The notes beneath the pieces were generated by a model, which worked only from the letters and a program-made list of their open reading frames with translations, did not search any database and was not told the origin of the DNA. Source: Spirochaetales bacterium (GTDB lineage: Bacteria; Spirochaetota; Spirochaetia; JABMQR01). From it: a stretch of 52,237 bases of DNA. Positions 7,926-17,045 of this stretch are shown one piece after another. Each line of letters begins with the position of its first letter. The stretch's first letter is position 1. Location: assembly GCA_018399255.1 (NCBI GenBank), contig JAGYPA010000023.1, positions 1 through 52,237 of the forward strand, read 5' to 3'. The position numbers and the translations under genes are program-made.

Positions 7926-10241
7926 TCAGTCCCCGGCAATTTTCTCAAGACGCGCATAGCGCGGAATGAACTTCGCCGTCTGCCCCGTATCGAAGCGGAC
8001 CGCAACAATTTCCCGCCCGTTTTCGAACCGGGATTCGGTAATGTACCCCGCCCCGTACTCATCATGATAGACCCGGTCCCCTGCAGCAAAGCTTGACGCA
8101 TCGGACTGTCTGGAGGCATCAAGCTGTCTGGACGCATCAGGCTTGATGCGGCGACCGAAGCCCGGATAATCATCAGAATCGGTAAAACCGCTCTGTCTTC
8201 TCCCCGAAAATCCCGACGACTCGTACGGATCTGATCCCATCAGGGTTACCTGATCCATCGGCAGCTCGTCGATAAACCGGGAGGGCATCTGCGGACGGGT
8301 CTGCCCCCAGATGGAACGTCTCTGGCAGGAGGTAAAATAGAGCTCCCTTCTTGCCCGGGTTATGCTGACGTAAAAGATGCGCCGCTCCTCCTCGATATCC
8401 TCATCCGTTTCGTTAGCCCGTCCCGGGAACAGCCCCTCCTCGAGACCGGTAATAATAACCCGGTCGAACTCGAGCCCCTTGGTGTTGTGCATGGTAATCA
8501 GGGTAACCCCCGGCTGATCGGAGGGATCCCGCTTCCCCAGCCTGGTCGGGTCGAGCTCGAGAGACTCCAGAAACTGGGTAATTCCGGCGCGCCCCGGAGG
8601 GTATACCCCGGCGGCATTGACCAGCTCCTCAAGATTGCTGACCTTCTGGGTCATGGAAATCTCGTCCTGCCGCCGGTGATACTCGATAATCCCCGAATCG
8701 GTGAGCACCTCCCGGGTAAATCCGGCAAGATCGTATCCATCCAGCTTCCCGAGGGCGGCATCGTACCAGGTCAGGAACTCCTCCGCACCTCTGCGCGCCT
8801 TCCCCTTCAGGTCGGGAACAGCCTGACGCAGCCCCTCCGTACAGCTGCCCTGCTCCTGGGCCGCAGCCGCAAGAACGGCATTCAGCGACACCTCGCCGAT
8901 GCCCCGGGAAGGCTTGTTGATAATCCGGCGAAAGGCCACCTCATCGGCAGGGTTGAGGATCAGGGAAAGAATCGCCAAGGCGTCCTTCACCTCCTCACGA
9001 TCGTAAAACCTGAGGGCGCCGACGATCTTGTAGGGAATGCCGAGCCGCATGAAAACCGTCTCGAAGGCGGCTGACTGAGCGTTGGTCCGGTAGAGCACGG
9101 CGGTACCGTCGTAGTTGCGATCCCGGTCGACAAGTCCGGCACAGAACTGCGCCTCGGCAAACTGATCGCTGAAGTAGATCAGCTTCGCCTTCTCGCCCTC
9201 CTCCTTCCGTGTCCAGAGGGTTTTGCCGTGCCTGCCGAAATTATTGGCAACCACCGCTTCGGCAATTTTCAGGATGCTGCCGGTTGAACGGTAGTTTTCT
9301 TCCAGTTTGACTACCCGGGTGGCGGGAAAGATTTTCGGGAAGTCCAGGATGTTCTTCAGCTCGGCCCCGCGAAAGCGGTAGATTGACTGATCGTCATCGC
9401 CAACCACACAGATAAAGATACCCGGTTCCCAGAGCTCACGGAGCAGCTGAAACTGGGCGCCGTTCGAATCCTGGTACTCATCTACCAGAATTGCCCGGAA
9501 GCGGTTCTGTATCTTCTGCCGCACATCCGGATGCTCTCTCAGCAGCTCCACCGAACGGGATATCAGATCGCCGAAATCGGCGTTTCCGATAGCCCTGAGC
9601 TTACGCTCGTAGGCTGCGTACATTTCGGGGAATTTCGGGTCCCGGCTGATCCCTGAAAGGTCGTCATCGGGTCGGAGGCAGGAGTCCTTTGCCCGGCTGA
9701 TCGACTTGGTGTACGGTTTCAGTTCGGCTCGCTTGAAGGAGGGATAAAGACTGTGCAGCAGCGTCAGGGAATCCTCATCGTCATAGATGGTAAAGTTTTC
9801 CGAAAGCGACAGCCGGGAGGCGTGCCGGCGCAGCAGCCAGGCCCCGAAGGAGTGAAAGGTCCTCACCATTACCTCATCGGCGCCGCCGTCGACCATTGAG
9901 AGAACACGGCCCTTCATTTCGGCTGCCGCCTTATTGGTGAAGGTGACGGCTAAAATCGTATAGGGGCTGCAGCTGAGCGCTTCTATCAGATGGACGATTT
10001 TGGTGGTTATGACCCGGGTTTTTCCCGAACCGGCCCCGGCAAGCACCAGCAGCGGATCGGTGCACTCGAGGACGGCAGCCCGCTGCTGCTCGTTGAGCGA
10101 TGCAAGATAGGATGGACGGGACAGCTTTTGTGCGGACTGCCTTTGTGGGGACTGCTTTCCTGCGGACTGCTTTCCTGCGGACTGCTTTCCTGCCGGATCA
10201 GATGGAGTTTTTTCAGATGGCGTCTGGCTCGAAATTGACAA
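7926..10241 (-). CDS. UvrD/PcrA-type superfamily 1 DNA helicase
   Basis: About 771 residues. A TTG at 10241 is preferred over the TTG at 10259 because AGAGG sits 7 bases before it; no ATG is available. Motif I is AGAGSGKTR near residue 70, motif II VDEYQDSN, followed by VVGDDDQSIYRFRGA, the NYRST motif and TMHNTKGLEFDRVI. The C-terminus (DRVYHDEYGAGYITES) resembles the Tudor-like tail of PcrA. The protein unwinds DNA 3'-5' in repair and removal of RecA or RNA polymerase. Two low-complexity segments come from tandem repeats: a GKQSA repeat near residues 18-32 (15-bp units) and a DASRQ repeat near 730 (bases 8090-8145). The downstream PLP-fold gene probably shares its transcript. Confidence 0.93.
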   Translation of the reverse strand: MSISSQTPSEKTPSDPAGKQSAGKQSAGKQSPQRQSAQKLSRPSYLASLNEQQRAAVLECTDPLLVLAGAGSGKTRVITTKIVHLIEALSCSPYTILAVTFTNKAAAEMKGRVLSMVDGGADEVMVRTFHSFGAWLLRRHASRLSLSENFTIYDDEDSLTLLHSLYPSFKRAELKPYTKSISRAKDSCLRPDDDLSGISRDPKFPEMYAAYERKLRAIGNADFGDLISRSVELLREHPDVRQKIQNRFRAILVDEYQDSNGAQFQLLRELWEPGIFICVVGDDDQSIYRFRGAELKNILDFPKIFPATRVVKLEENYRSTGSILKIAEAVVANNFGRHGKTLWTRKEEGEKAKLIYFSDQFAEAQFCAGLVDRDRNYDGTAVLYRTNAQSAAFETVFMRLGIPYKIVGALRFYDREEVKDALAILSLILNPADEVAFRRIINKPSRGIGEVSLNAVLAAAAQEQGSCTEGLRQAVPDLKGKARRGAEEFLTWYDAALGKLDGYDLAGFTREVLTDSGIIEYHRRQDEISMTQKVSNLEELVNAAGVYPPGRAGITQFLESLELDPTRLGKRDPSDQPGVTLITMHNTKGLEFDRVIITGLEEGLFPGRANETDEDIEEERRIFYVSITRARRELYFTSCQRRSIWGQTRPQMPSRFIDELPMDQVTLMGSDPYESSGFSGRRQSGFTDSDDYPGFGRRIKPDASRQLDASRQSDASSFAAGDRVYHDEYGAGYITESRFENGREIVAVRFDTGQTAKFIPRYARLEKIAGD
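10150..10194 (-). repeat. 15-bp tandem repeat inside uvrD-like gene N-terminus
   Basis: Three 15-bp units (GACTGCTTTCCTGCG on the plus strand) encode the AGKQS repeats; a diverged unit precedes them at about 10134. The unit length keeps the frame. Confidence 0.8.
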
Positions 10242-10285
10242 AACGTAACCTCTATTCAAGATATTCAGATGGCTTCCGGCGGGAA

Positions 10286-10358
10286 ACTCCCGGCGCGATT
10301 TTCGCGTTCAGCAGGCGTCCGGCGCGATTTTCCCGGCGCGATTTTCCCGGCGCGATTT
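10286..10358. repeat. CGGCGCGATTTTC tandem repeat after the rimO stop codon
   Basis: Four copies of CGGCGCGATTTTC, the last three spaced 14-15 bp apart. The array ends about ten bases past the rimO stop (10369-10371) and occupies most of the gap to the helicase start. Confidence 0.8.
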
Positions 10359-10368
10359 TCGCAGACTT

Positions 10369-11847
10369 CTACCACGATACCGGGACGGCCTCGAGATCGA
10401 TGCCAACCCGACGACGTATGCCGCAGCGGATCACATCCCCCGGCTTCCCGGTCTCCGAGATAACCACGGTAGATCCGTCAACTTCGGGAGCCTGGCCAAA
10501 CATTCTGCCGATCAGCAGGTCCTCTCCCTCGATCTTCTCTTCTATGAGGACATCGAACTCACGACCGACCCACCGTTCCAGCTGCTGCTCAGTGATTGCT
10601 GTCTGGAGGGCTTCCAGCTCCTTCTTTCGCGGTTCGGCGCTGCGGGCAGCCCGTTTGTGGGAGTCGGGGGTTCGCAGGCGGTAAGCCGGAGTGCCCTCTT
10701 CGGGGGAGAAGATAAAGAGTCCGGCCCAATCGAGCCGGGCTGCTTCGACGAACCGCATCAGCTCATCCACATGCTGCTTCCGCTCGCCTGGAAAACCCAG
10801 CATGAAGGTGGAACGGATAACGGCATCGGGCAGCGTCTCCCGGATATTCTGCAGAAGTTCAAGATAGCCCTCTGCCGACCCCTTTCTCCCCATCCCTCGC
10901 AGAACCGGGGCAGCGGCATGCTGAAAAGGGAGATCAAAATAGGGAAGGATGTTTTTCCGCTCCTTCACCAGGCGGGGCAGATCGTCAGGAAAATCGTCCG
11001 GATGGATGTAGAGCATCCGCAGCACGTGTTCGCCCGGCAGGGCGGACAGGGCATCGAGCAGCTCGAGAAACGGCAGCCGGTATTCGCCCAAGCGCCCGTA
11101 CTCGCCCAAGCGCCCGTCTTCGCTCATGCGCCCGTACTCGCCCAAGCGCCCGTCTTCGCTCTTGGGCCCGTATTCGCCCAAGCGCCCGTATTCACCCAGG
11201 CGCCCGGTTTCGGTTCCGTAGGCCGCCAGGTCCTGCGCAATGAGATTAATTTCCCGCACACCGGAGGCAATAAGCTGTTCGGCATCCCGGATCGTCTCGT
11301 CAAAGGGACGGCTGCGCAGCTCGCCCCGAATCAGCGGTATCGCACAGTAACGGCAGTGGTGGCTGCAGCCCTCCGATATCTTCAGGTAGGCGCTGCCGGG
11401 AAAAGAGAAAAGCTTTCTGCGCATAAAGTATTCCCGCTCCGGCAGATCCGGATAGAGCTCGGCCCGGCCTCCCTGCATAACCTGTTCAGCGAGCACCGTA
11501 ATTTCCGGCAGATTCAGATTGCCGAAGAACCCGTCAGCCTCGCCCAGCTCCCCGCTTATCTGCTTCCCGTAGCGCTCTGCCAGACACCCGGCCATGATAA
11601 TTTTCTTATCCGGATACTCAGCACGCATCTGAAACAGGGTATCCAGAGACTCTTCACGGGCAGGTTCGATAAATCCGCAGGTGTTGATGATGATCAGATC
11701 GGCATGATCGGGCAAATCGCTGCATTCCCAGCTTCCCGTTTCCAGCATCGCATCCAGCATGACTTCGGCATCAACCTGATTTTTGGCGCAGCCGAGATTT
11801 TCGATATATACTTTCCGGCGACTTTCCGCCGATCTGCAGTTTTTCAT
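10369..11847 (-). CDS. rimO: Ribosomal protein S12 methylthiotransferase RimO
   Basis: 492 residues against about 440 in the family. The N-terminal UPF0004 domain has the three cluster-binding cysteines (Cys20, Cys57 in INTCGF, Cys88 in MAGCLAE). The radical SAM domain has the CxxxCxxC motif at Cys161, Cys165 and Cys168 (EGCSHHCRYCAIP). The C-terminal TRAM domain ends near LEAVPVSW. RimO adds a methylthio group to an aspartate of ribosomal protein S12. The extra length is a tandem repeat of LGEYGR-type hexapeptides at about residues 215-257, placed straight after the conserved QDLAAYG strand of the barrel. The gene is upstream of the helicase on the same strand. Confidence 0.93.
   Translation of the reverse strand: MKNCRSAESRRKVYIENLGCAKNQVDAEVMLDAMLETGSWECSDLPDHADLIIINTCGFIEPAREESLDTLFQMRAEYPDKKIIMAGCLAERYGKQISGELGEADGFFGNLNLPEITVLAEQVMQGGRAELYPDLPEREYFMRRKLFSFPGSAYLKISEGCSHHCRYCAIPLIRGELRSRPFDETIRDAEQLIASGVREINLIAQDLAAYGTETGRLGEYGRLGEYGPKSEDGRLGEYGRMSEDGRLGEYGRLGEYRLPFLELLDALSALPGEHVLRMLYIHPDDFPDDLPRLVKERKNILPYFDLPFQHAAAPVLRGMGRKGSAEGYLELLQNIRETLPDAVIRSTFMLGFPGERKQHVDELMRFVEAARLDWAGLFIFSPEEGTPAYRLRTPDSHKRAARSAEPRKKELEALQTAITEQQLERWVGREFDVLIEEKIEGEDLLIGRMFGQAPEVDGSTVVISETGKPGDVIRCGIRRRVGIDLEAVPVSW
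11080..11208 (-). repeat. 18-bp tandem repeat inside rimO
   Basis: About seven 18-bp units related to CGCCCGTATTCGCCCAAG, some diverged, encode repeated LGEYGR / MSEDGR hexapeptides. Because 18 is a multiple of 3 the frame survives copy-number change. Confidence 0.85.
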
Positions 11848-12047
11848 GAGCTTTTCCCTATCTGGACAGTTTCCGGTTAGCGGCAGATCCTGTCAAGAGG
11901 ATCTGAATCAGGCAGGATCACTTTACGCAAGTCACCTGAGCAGCGGAAAAAAGACGAGAAATACAGCAAAAAATAAATAAAAAACTTGTCTTTAAGCATA
12001 TTTTAGAGTACCGTTTAAGATGAAATTAAAAAAACTGGAGGCTTTTT

Positions 12048-13664
12048 ATGAAAAGAACACTGATTCTTGCATTGCTCCTGGCATTCATTATGCCAGCTGC
12101 TCTCTTCGCAGCCGCTGAAGCTGAAGCTGTTGAGGAAGAGATGGTTCTTAACTGGAATCTCGGCGCAGATCCCAAAACCATCGATCCCGGTCTTAACGGT
12201 GCCACCGACGGCGGCGACATTATCGCCAATACCTTCGAAGGACTTGTCGTAGAAAGAAACGGCGTGGTAAAACCCGGTATTGCAAAAAGCTGGGACGTGT
12301 CAGCCGACGGCAAGACAATTACCTTTCACCTGCGCGAATCAAAATGGTCAGACGGTTCAGACCTTACCGCTCATGACTTTGAATACGCATGGAAACGGGC
12401 CCTTGCCCCGGAAACTGCATCCGAGTACAGCTGGCTCTGGGAATACACCAACGTAGTCAACTCGACCGCCGCCTCCATGGGCGAAGTTCCGGTTGATGAA
12501 GTCGGCGTAAAAGCCCTCGATGACTATACCCTGGAAGTAAAACTGGTCGCTCCGACCCCCTACTTTGTCTCCCTGACCTCCTTCTACCACTTCGGTCCGG
12601 TTAAGCAGTCGGCAGTTGAAGCGGGACCGGAAGGCGCCTGGGCCAAAGATCCGAGCATCTATGTAAGCAATGGTCCTTTCGTCCTGACCTCCTATGTTAT
12701 CGGCGACGGACTGACCCTCGAGAAAAACCCCTACTTCTGGGATGCAGCCAACGTACAGATTGACAAAATCAACGTGAAGTTCATCGATGAAGCCTCAACC
12801 GCCTACACCGCATACAATGCCGGCGATTTCGACTTCCTCAACGATGTTCCGCCAGCTGAAGTACCCAAGCTGATCGCTGAAAACCCCGAGTACTACATAT
12901 TCCCGCTGCTGGGAACCTACTACTATAACTTCAACATGGACCTCGATATGTTCCAGGATGCAAACGTGCGCCGCGCTCTGGCCCTCTCCATTGACAGAGA
13001 GCAGATCGTGGAAGTTCTTGCAGGCGGCCAGGTACCGGCTCCCGGATTTGTTCCCCCCGGATTCCCCGATCACAACGGCGAGGACTTTTTTGAGACAGCC
13101 GGAAATTACGGCATTGAAACTGATGATTCCCAGTTTGCCGAAGCTAAAAAACTTCTGGCAGAAGCCGGATATCCCGACGGAAAGGGTTTCCCGAAATTCG
13201 TCCTGATGTACAACACCAGCGAAGGTCACAAACTTGTTGCCGAAATGGTGCAGGAAATGTGGAAAACAAACCTCGGTCTCGATGTATCCCTCGAAAACCA
13301 GGAATGGGCAGTATTCCAGGATACCCGTAAAGCCGGAGACTACGAAGTTTCCCGCGGCGGCTGGATAACCGACTTCCTCGATCCGAGCGGACTCCTTGCC
13401 ATCTTCACCGAAGGCAACGCCTACAACGATCCTAACTTCAACAATCCTGCCTACGATGCAGCCATGAACCGTGCGCTTACCGCAACCACCGATGCCGAGC
13501 ATTATGAGGCACTCTACGAAGCACAGGATATCCTGATGACTGAACTGCCGGTCGTTCCGGTATATCACTACACCGATGCCATGCTCTCAAGCCCCGCCGT
13601 AAAAGGCTGGTCACGATCACAGCTGAGCGGAACCGACTTCCGTTATGCAACGGTAAACCGCTGA
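12048..13664 (+). CDS. oppA: Oligopeptide ABC transporter substrate-binding protein OppA
   Basis: 538 residues, start supported by ACTGGAGG. The signal peptide ends around LFAAAEAEA with no lipobox Cys, so the mature protein is probably free in the periplasm. SBP family 5 signatures include LNWNLGADPKTIDPGLNGA, FEGLV, VKPGIAKSWDVSADG, FHLRESKWSDGSDLTAHDF and a C-terminal LPVVPVYHY. It captures oligopeptides and delivers them to OppBCDF encoded downstream. A palindrome and a strong terminator lie between oppA and oppB, so oppA transcripts are probably in excess, as is usual for binding proteins. Peptide specificity cannot be deduced. Confidence 0.93.
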   Translation: MKRTLILALLLAFIMPAALFAAAEAEAVEEEMVLNWNLGADPKTIDPGLNGATDGGDIIANTFEGLVVERNGVVKPGIAKSWDVSADGKTITFHLRESKWSDGSDLTAHDFEYAWKRALAPETASEYSWLWEYTNVVNSTAASMGEVPVDEVGVKALDDYTLEVKLVAPTPYFVSLTSFYHFGPVKQSAVEAGPEGAWAKDPSIYVSNGPFVLTSYVIGDGLTLEKNPYFWDAANVQIDKINVKFIDEASTAYTAYNAGDFDFLNDVPPAEVPKLIAENPEYYIFPLLGTYYYNFNMDLDMFQDANVRRALALSIDREQIVEVLAGGQVPAPGFVPPGFPDHNGEDFFETAGNYGIETDDSQFAEAKKLLAEAGYPDGKGFPKFVLMYNTSEGHKLVAEMVQEMWKTNLGLDVSLENQEWAVFQDTRKAGDYEVSRGGWITDFLDPSGLLAIFTEGNAYNDPNFNNPAYDAAMNRALTATTDAEHYEALYEAQDILMTELPVVPVYHYTDAMLSSPAVKGWSRSQLSGTDFRYATVNR

Positions 13665-13701
13665 CAGGAAGACTCCTGACAGTGTCTGATACTGCTTAGC
13701 T

Positions 13702-13714
13702 GGTGTCAGACACC
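13702..13714. repeat. Palindrome GGTGTCAGACACC
   Basis: The core shared with 5791, 6946 and 6996. A weaker relative CAGTGTCTGATACTG lies 22 bases upstream. Confidence 0.75.
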
Positions 13715-13766
13715 ACAGGAATACCTGAAACAGCGTTTTTTCATTCAGTGTAAAAACTGAGCACTT

Positions 13767-13797
13767 CCGCCGCCCTTTTCGGGTGGCGGTTTTTTTT
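13767..13797 (+). terminator. Rho-independent terminator after oppA
   Basis: CCGCCGCCC / GGGTGGCGG stem (one G-T pair, loop TTTTC) followed directly by eight T. It lies between oppA and oppB and probably attenuates the downstream transporter genes. Confidence 0.88.
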
Positions 13798-13891
13798 ATT
13801 TTGCGGTATACTACCTATCTCTGCTGTTTTTGCGGTTGCCTTCAATTGCGAAATAGCTGAACTCTCAACATCACTGTAAAGGAGGCTGCAG

Positions 13892-14821
13892 ATGGGCAGA
13901 TATTTCTTCCGTCGTTTCCTGTATTCACTGCTGACGATCTGGCTAATTGCTTCTGTCACGTTTTTCATGATGCATGCCATTCCAGGCGGACCTTTCACAC
14001 GGGAAAAAGCTATTCCTGATGAAATCCTGCGGGTTATCGAGGCCAAGTACAATCTCGATGCACCGCTGTACGAACAGTATTTCGATTATCTCAAGGGCCT
14101 GGTCACCTTTGATCTGGGACCGTCGTTTCAGAAAGTCGGCACCAGCGTCAACGACCTGATAGTAGCGGGCTTTCCCAACACGGCAAAAGTCGGATTTTTC
14201 GCCATCCTGGCCATTATCGTTATCGGGGTTCCCGTCGGCATCGTCTCCGCGCTGAAGCAGAACAAACCGCTGGACTATATTGTCATGTTCGGGGCAACCC
14301 TGGGGGTAACAATTCCCAGCTTTGTCATAGCCACGGTTTATATCTATATCTTTGCCGGCAAACTGGGCTGGGTGCCGCCGTTCGGGCTGCGGAATGCCGT
14401 CAGCTACATAGGACCCATGATTGCCCTCAGCGGCTACTCACTGTCGTTTGTCGCCCGCCTCACCCGCTCGAGCATGCTGGAAATTCTCCGGGCCGACTAT
14501 ATCCAGACCGCCCGGGCAAACGGACTGAGTGAATACTCGGTCATAGCAAAACATGCCGTCAAGAATGCCGTTATCCCCGTCATCACCTACCTGGGACCCA
14601 CTATCGCCGCCATTATGACCGGCTCCTTCGTTGTGGAACGTATTTTCGCCATTCCCGGCATCGGTCGCTACTTTGTGGAAAGCGTCACCAACCGTGACTA
14701 CACCACCATTATGGCAGTAACGGTGCTCTATGCGACCATCTATGTCTTCATGGTGCTGCTGGTCGACATTGCCTATGCGCTGGTAGACCCGAGAATCCGA
14801 TTCGAGAAGGAGAAGGCCTGA
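13892..14821 (+). CDS. oppB: Oligopeptide ABC transporter permease OppB
   Basis: 309 residues with an AAAGGAGG ribosome-binding site. The N-terminal membrane helix (FLYSLLTIWLIASVTFFMMH) precedes the DppB/OppB-conserved IPGGPF motif, followed by five further membrane segments. The EAA loop is ARANGLSEYSVIAKHAVKNA. It forms the membrane channel with OppC, powered by OppD and OppF. The next gene starts two bases after its stop. Confidence 0.94.
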   Translation: MGRYFFRRFLYSLLTIWLIASVTFFMMHAIPGGPFTREKAIPDEILRVIEAKYNLDAPLYEQYFDYLKGLVTFDLGPSFQKVGTSVNDLIVAGFPNTAKVGFFAILAIIVIGVPVGIVSALKQNKPLDYIVMFGATLGVTIPSFVIATVYIYIFAGKLGWVPPFGLRNAVSYIGPMIALSGYSLSFVARLTRSSMLEILRADYIQTARANGLSEYSVIAKHAVKNAVIPVITYLGPTIAAIMTGSFVVERIFAIPGIGRYFVESVTNRDYTTIMAVTVLYATIYVFMVLLVDIAYALVDPRIRFEKEKA

Positions 14822-14822
14822 T

Positions 14823-16016
14823 ATGGATGCTTCCAAATTTGTCATCATCGATAAAAGCACACTGATCGATACTGAACCTGTCCGGCAAAGTCTCACCTAC
14901 TGGCAGGATGCCTGGCGCCGCCTGAAAAAGCATAAGCCGGCCATTGCCGGGCTTATCGGGGTAATTTTCATCATTCTTTTCGGTTTTGCCGGTCCGCTGC
15001 TGTCATCGGTCTCCTACTCCGACCAGGATGTTGACTTTGCCAATCTTCCTCCAGTGCTGAACCTTTATCAGATGGACGAAGATATCTATGTATTCCTGAC
15101 CAACGACTATAAGCTGATCCAGGTCTCGAGATCGGGAATGGTTCTGGAAAAGTATAAAAGAATCGAGCAGGACCCTGTCAACAAGATATACACCTACGCC
15201 AATGCAGCCAGAGATATCGAAGTGGTGCTGGATTTCTCCTACAACCTGCTTCCGGGAAAAATGGACAGCCCCTACGACTATACCCTGACCTACAATAACA
15301 GTGTGGTCACCGAGTCAACCCGGAGGGTGCTGAACAAGAAGTACCCGTTCGGTTCAGATATTGTCGGGCGCAATCTGCTCATCCGCGTTATGTACGGAGC
15401 GAGGATATCGCTCACTGTCGCCTTCGTGGCGAGTCTGGTGAACCTCTTTATCGGGGTCTTCTATGGTTCGATTTCCGCCTACGAGGGGGGAAGAACCGAT
15501 ATTATCATGATGAGAATCGTGGATCTGCTCAACTCCATACCGCTGATCCTCTACGTCATCCTGATTATGGTTGTTTTCGGCAACAGGGGGTTATGGACGA
15601 TGATTATCGCCCTGGGGTCGGTCTACTGGGTAGTTATGGCCCGGCTTGTCCGGGGGCAGGTTCTCAGCCTGAAGGAACAGGAATTTGTGCTCGCCGCCCG
15701 GGCCCTGGGAGTTTCGCGCAACAAGATAATCCGCAACCATCTTATACCCAACGCCATTGGACCGATTATCGTATCGATGACCATGATGATACCGTCGGCT
15801 GTCTTTACCGAATCGTTCATCAGCTTTATCGGTCTCGGCGTATCGGCACCGATGGCTTCCTGGGGAACCCTGGCCAACGATGCCCTGAGCGGACTGCTCT
15901 CCTACCCCTATCAGCTGTTTTTCCCGTCACTGGCGATTGCCGTGACCATGCTCTCGTTCAACATGTTGGGTGACGGCCTGCGGGATGCCCTGGACCCACG
16001 TTTAAGAAAAGGATAA
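14823..16016 (+). CDS. oppC: Oligopeptide ABC transporter permease OppC, with enlarged periplasmic segment
   Basis: 397 residues, about 100 more than the usual OppC. The first membrane helix is at about 41-61 (IAGLIGVIFIILFGFAGPLL). A hydrophilic segment of about 120 residues follows (beta-rich, with VFLTNDYKLIQVSR) before the canonical FGSDIVGRNLLIRVMYGARI and the remaining helices. The EAA loop is AARALGVSRNKIIRNHLIPNA. The insert should face the periplasm and could contact OppA. It is the partner of OppB, whose gene it follows almost directly. Confidence 0.93.
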   Translation: MDASKFVIIDKSTLIDTEPVRQSLTYWQDAWRRLKKHKPAIAGLIGVIFIILFGFAGPLLSSVSYSDQDVDFANLPPVLNLYQMDEDIYVFLTNDYKLIQVSRSGMVLEKYKRIEQDPVNKIYTYANAARDIEVVLDFSYNLLPGKMDSPYDYTLTYNNSVVTESTRRVLNKKYPFGSDIVGRNLLIRVMYGARISLTVAFVASLVNLFIGVFYGSISAYEGGRTDIIMMRIVDLLNSIPLILYVILIMVVFGNRGLWTMIIALGSVYWVVMARLVRGQVLSLKEQEFVLAARALGVSRNKIIRNHLIPNAIGPIIVSMTMMIPSAVFTESFISFIGLGVSAPMASWGTLANDALSGLLSYPYQLFFPSLAIAVTMLSFNMLGDGLRDALDPRLRKG

Positions 16017-16022
16017 GCCGGT

Positions 16023-17045
16023 ATGAACAATATACTATTGGAAGTCTCAAACTTACGCACCTCGTTTTATTCGCACTTGGGAGAGATTCAAGCCGTACGC
16101 GGCGCCTCCTTCCAGCTGGAAAAGGGCAAGGTGCTCGGCATAGTCGGAGAATCGGGCAGCGGCAAAAGTGTTTCGGCCCTTTCTGTCATGGGGCTCATTC
16201 AGGAGCCCGGGAAGGTCAAGGAGGGAAGCGTCATCAATTTCCTCGGTCGTGATCTGACGAGTCTGAGCAACAAGGCCATGTCAAAAATCCGCGGCAATGA
16301 TATTTCTATGATTTTCCAGGACCCGATGACCTCCCTCAACCCGGTCTACTCAATCGAGAACCAGATGGTGGAGGTTATTCAGCGCCACCAGACGATTACC
16401 AAGAAGGCGGCAAAAGAACGGGCGGTTGAAATGCTCAAGCTGGTCGGCATCCCCCAGCCGGAAAAGCGGATCAAAAATTACCCCCACCAGTTTTCAGGAG
16501 GCATGCGTCAGCGGGTAATGATTGCCACAGCCCTCAGCTGCAATCCTCAGCTCCTTATTGCCGACGAACCGACAACCGCCCTGGACGTTACCATTCAGGC
16601 CCAGATTCTGGAACTGATGAAAGACCTGAAAACACGCATCAGCACTTCCATTATCATTATCACCCACGATCTCGGGGTTATCGCCGAAATCTGCGACAAT
16701 ATCGTTGTCATGTACGGCGGTACGATCATGGAAACCGGCACCGAGCAGGATATTTTCTACAATCCTCAGAACCCCTATACCGTGGGACTGCACCAGTCGA
16801 TACCCAAGATGAATGTCGATGAAAAAGCGCGGCTGGTCCCGATAAAGGGCTCCCCGCCGGATCTGCTCCACCCGCCGATAGGCTGTCCGTTCGCAGGACG
16901 CTGCCCGCATGCCATGCAGATATGCCTAGAGGAGCAGCCGCCGACCTTTTCCATTTCGGAAAACCACACATCGGCCTGCTGGCTGCTGCATGAGGATGCC
17001 CCGAAGGTGGGAGACTATATAACTGCGGAGGTTGTCAGTGAGTGA
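16023..17045 (+). CDS. oppD: Oligopeptide ABC transporter ATPase OppD
   Basis: 340 residues. Walker A GESGSGKS (about 41-48), Q-loop FQDPMTSLNP, signature SGGMRQR, Walker B LLIADEPTTALD and switch His in ITHDLGV. The C-terminal oligopeptide/dipeptide domain carries the Cys-rich GCPFAGRCPHAMQIC pattern that binds an Fe-S cluster in some relatives. It hydrolyses ATP with OppF to drive peptide import. It follows oppC by 6 bases and overlaps oppF. Confidence 0.94.
   Translation: MNNILLEVSNLRTSFYSHLGEIQAVRGASFQLEKGKVLGIVGESGSGKSVSALSVMGLIQEPGKVKEGSVINFLGRDLTSLSNKAMSKIRGNDISMIFQDPMTSLNPVYSIENQMVEVIQRHQTITKKAAKERAVEMLKLVGIPQPEKRIKNYPHQFSGGMRQRVMIATALSCNPQLLIADEPTTALDVTIQAQILELMKDLKTRISTSIIIITHDLGVIAEICDNIVVMYGGTIMETGTEQDIFYNPQNPYTVGLHQSIPKMNVDEKARLVPIKGSPPDLLHPPIGCPFAGRCPHAMQICLEEQPPTFSISENHTSACWLLHEDAPKVGDYITAEVVSE

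Noticed and set aside
9461..9486. tRNA-like GTTCGAATCC
   Set aside because: It is inside the helicase coding sequence with no cloverleaf around it.
10657..11880. Open frame of 407 codons antisense to rimO, with repeated APV-type residues
   Set aside because: The repeats are the complement of the in-gene rimO repeat; RimO motifs are complete on the minus strand.
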